From JAMXLG01 sp963818925 (GTDB lineage Bacteria > Vulcanimicrobiota > Vulcanimicrobiia > Vulcanimicrobiales > Vulcanimicrobiaceae), in assembly GCA_963818925.1 (NCBI GenBank), contig CAWFTN010000001.1, positions 1,426,001 through 1,490,000 on the forward strand: a DNA stretch of 64,000 nucleotides. The letters run 5' to 3'. Positions 62,566 to 64,000 of this stretch are shown piece after piece. The notes below the pieces were generated by a model. That model saw only the letters and a list, made by a program, of their open reading frames with translations, was not told the DNA's origin and made no database searches. How positions within the stretch are numbered: position 1 is the stretch's first letter; each line of letters starts with the position of its first letter. The position numbers and the translations under genes were made by a program.

Positions 62566-64000
62566 TGTAGAGTCCGTAGGGCGCCGCGTAGTTGACGTGC
62601 GGTGGCATCGCGCCGTCCCATCCCTTCGCGACGATATCTTCCGGCGACGCATTCGCGATCCGTCCGCAACGCAAGAGCGCACCGATGATTGCGGGATCGC
62701 CCGGTGTGAGATCGTACCAGGTGCCGCTCTTCGCCGTATGCGGCGTAATCGTCCACAGCGTGGTCTTTGCGCTTGAGGGCTTTGCGAAATACGCTTTGAG
62801 TTCGCCGAGCGCTTCCGTTGCCGAACTGCGCACGTCACCCGTACACGAATCGGCCGAACGGACTTCGAAGGGATTCGGCGGCGCCTTCTGCGGCAACGCG
62901 TAGACGCGGAACGTTTCTTGCCCCGCCTGCTGCGGACGCGGGTTGAAATACAATCCGACCTCGGGCATGAACGTCAACTGCAAGCCGCGGAACGTGCCTG
63001 TCTGCGTGTAGAGATGACGGTTCGTCACGTCGTCAGCCGTTGCGATGTGCAGCGCGAAACATCCGAGGAACGCGCGGAATCCCCCGCCCGGACCGCCGCG
63101 TTGCCGGTCTTGCGCGTTCGGCGACTTCCCCGCATCTGCGACGACCTCCGACGCGAGTTGCACGGTCCCCGCTTGCGCTTGCAATCGCGGAACGATGATC
63201 AGCGCATAGGTCGATCCCATGCCGTGATACGTGACCGTCGCTCCGTCAATCGCGGGCGGCGGCATCGAGGCGGGATATCCTCGTGCCGTTTTTGCTGCTT
63301 CGATTTGTGCGACGTACGCCTTCAGTGCGCCAGAAAGTTTTTGCGACGTCGCAAGCGCATCGCCCGTGCACGATGCCGTTTGCACGTCGAGCGGATTCGC
63401 CGGCGGCGACGTGGGAAGCGGACTGAAGAATTGGCGCAATCCGCCGCCGCCTTGGCGGCCGCCGCCCGGCCCGCCGCGGCCCACGCCCGGAATACTTGCG
63501 CGTCCCACCGAGATGGGCGACGAACCGAAATTCGATCCGCCGGTGCCGAACTTCAGGTTGTATGTCACCGAATACGTGCGCGGGGTGAGCGGACGCGCAA
63601 TCGTCGGAATCGACGTGCCGTTTTGCGTAATGTACGGAACGGCATACTGGGGGCTCGCGAACGTACCGGCGTAGGTATTGGTGATGTTGCTCACCGCAAA
63701 GGTCAGCGTTCCACGATCGAACGCGGTGCTTGCGCCGAGATCGTACGTCGTGTACGCCGGAAGATTATTCGGATTGTTCTTACCGGTGTACATCGCGTCT
63801 GCAAGCCACTCGATCGAAGAGCCGGGCGACTTATAGTCGAGCACGATGCCGCCGCGTTGCAACGGCACATTCGGCACTTGATCCCCGGAGATCGTAATCG
63901 AATAGGGGTTATTGATGCGGGGATCGTTCGACTCGATCTTCGAGACGTTGACGTTCCAGAACGGTTGAACGACGAGATTGCCGAGCGAGAGGAACCCGCT
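62513..64000 (-). CDS. TonB-dependent receptor with C-terminal extension, partial (N-terminus outside window)
   Basis: The reading frame is open to the right edge; 495 residues are visible. Residues before about 63548 form outer-membrane barrel strands (GGIVLDYKSPGSSIEWLADA, TTYDLGASTAFDRGTLTFAV and PRTYSVTYNLKFG), whose terminal strand ends in Phe as a complete barrel should. Instead of stopping, the frame continues 344 residues: a Gly/Arg-rich linker, then two related units starting PPANPLDVQTASCTGDAL and PPNPFEVRSADSCTGDVR. Family role: uptake of iron chelates or other large ligands. The extension is not recognised. It overlaps the convergent glycosylase gene by 53 bases. Confidence 0.82.
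   Translation of the reverse strand, partial: SGFLSLGNLVVQPFWNVNVSKIESNDPRINNPYSITISGDQVPNVPLQRGGIVLDYKSPGSSIEWLADAMYTGKNNPNNLPAYTTYDLGASTAFDRGTLTFAVSNITNTYAGTFASPQYAVPYITQNGTSIPTIARPLTPRTYSVTYNLKFGTGGSNFGSSPISVGRASIPGVGRGGPGGGRQGGGGLRQFFSPLPTSPPANPLDVQTASCTGDALATSQKLSGALKAYVAQIEAAKTARGYPASMPPPAIDGATVTYHGMGSTYALIIVPRLQAQAGTVQLASEVVADAGKSPNAQDRQRGGPGGGFRAFLGCFALHIATADDVTNRHLYTQTGTFRGLQLTFMPEVGLYFNPRPQQAGQETFRVYALPQKAPPNPFEVRSADSCTGDVRSSATEALGELKAYFAKPSSAKTTLWTITPHTAKSGTWYDLTPGDPAIIGALLRCGRIANASPEDIVAKGWDGAMPPHVNYAAPYGLYIIRPRPNPNQSPRPSGP

Overview
The window is a bacterial chromosome segment with high G+C content and dense coding, often with 1-4 base ATGA/TAATG overlaps between genes. It looks diderm: there is a TonB-dependent receptor (right edge), outer-membrane-barrel-like proteins (left edge) and lipoproteins. 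Zinc-type S14, copper-amine-oxidase-N proteins, no rpmD and a mosaic of Acidobacteria/Chloroflexi/Armatimonadota-like families suggest an Eremiobacterota (WPS-2)-type organism. That placement is inference and would need a marker-gene tree.

Layout. 1-1850: two tandem copies of a secreted copper-amine-oxidase-N / beta-barrel protein (the first cut by the window edge). 1959-4748: an MFS transporter, a MobA-like nucleotidyltransferase and a DUF72 protein. 4817-17346 (minus): the S10-spc cluster in order rplC-D-W-B-rpsS-rplV-rpsC-rplP-rpmC-rpsQ-rplN-X-E-rpsN-H-rplF-R-rpsE-rplO-secY-adk-map-infA-rpmJ-rpsM. It has a near-consensus promoter at 17461-17489, lacks rpmD, and ends without rpsK/rpsD/rpoA/rplQ. 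17523-31057: a 14 kb accessory block (peptide-binding lipoprotein, ClC channel, glutaryl-CoA-dehydrogenase-like enzyme, aldo/keto reductase, split chromate transporter, a divergent HIT-protein pair, DyP peroxidase, beta-propeller lipoprotein, beta-lactamase-like hydrolase). It separates S10-spc from the str operon rpsL-rpsG-fusA-tuf-rpsJ (31184-35974, minus), which has its own promoter (36048-36076) and a terminator after rpsJ.

36073-45770: small membrane and regulatory genes, including a GntR repressor with a 9-bp inverted-repeat operator, an acyltransferase, a pseudopilin-like pair, an EamA transporter, and a DUF3311/sodium-solute symporter/RidA operon. 45864-58084: genes for CoA-dependent aromatic (probably 2-aminobenzoate) degradation in two islands. 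One holds enoyl-CoA hydratase, acyl-CoA dehydrogenase and a benzoate-CoA-ligase-family gene interrupted by a single-base frameshift. The other holds the fused FAD monooxygenase/OYE 2-aminobenzoyl-CoA monooxygenase/reductase-like protein and a short-chain dehydrogenase. 58086-64000: a second DUF3311/symporter module, a zinc-ribbon protein, a Mpo1/DUF962 protein, an M20 amidohydrolase, a 3-methyladenine glycosylase-like protein, and a TonB-dependent receptor carrying an unusual ~344-residue C-terminal extension after its barrel.

No rRNA, tRNA, CRISPR array, insertion sequence or phage gene was recognised. No stretch above 300 bases is without a gene; the longest gaps (17347-17522, 27679-27863, 29718-29902) hold promoters, leaders or terminators, or nothing recognisable.
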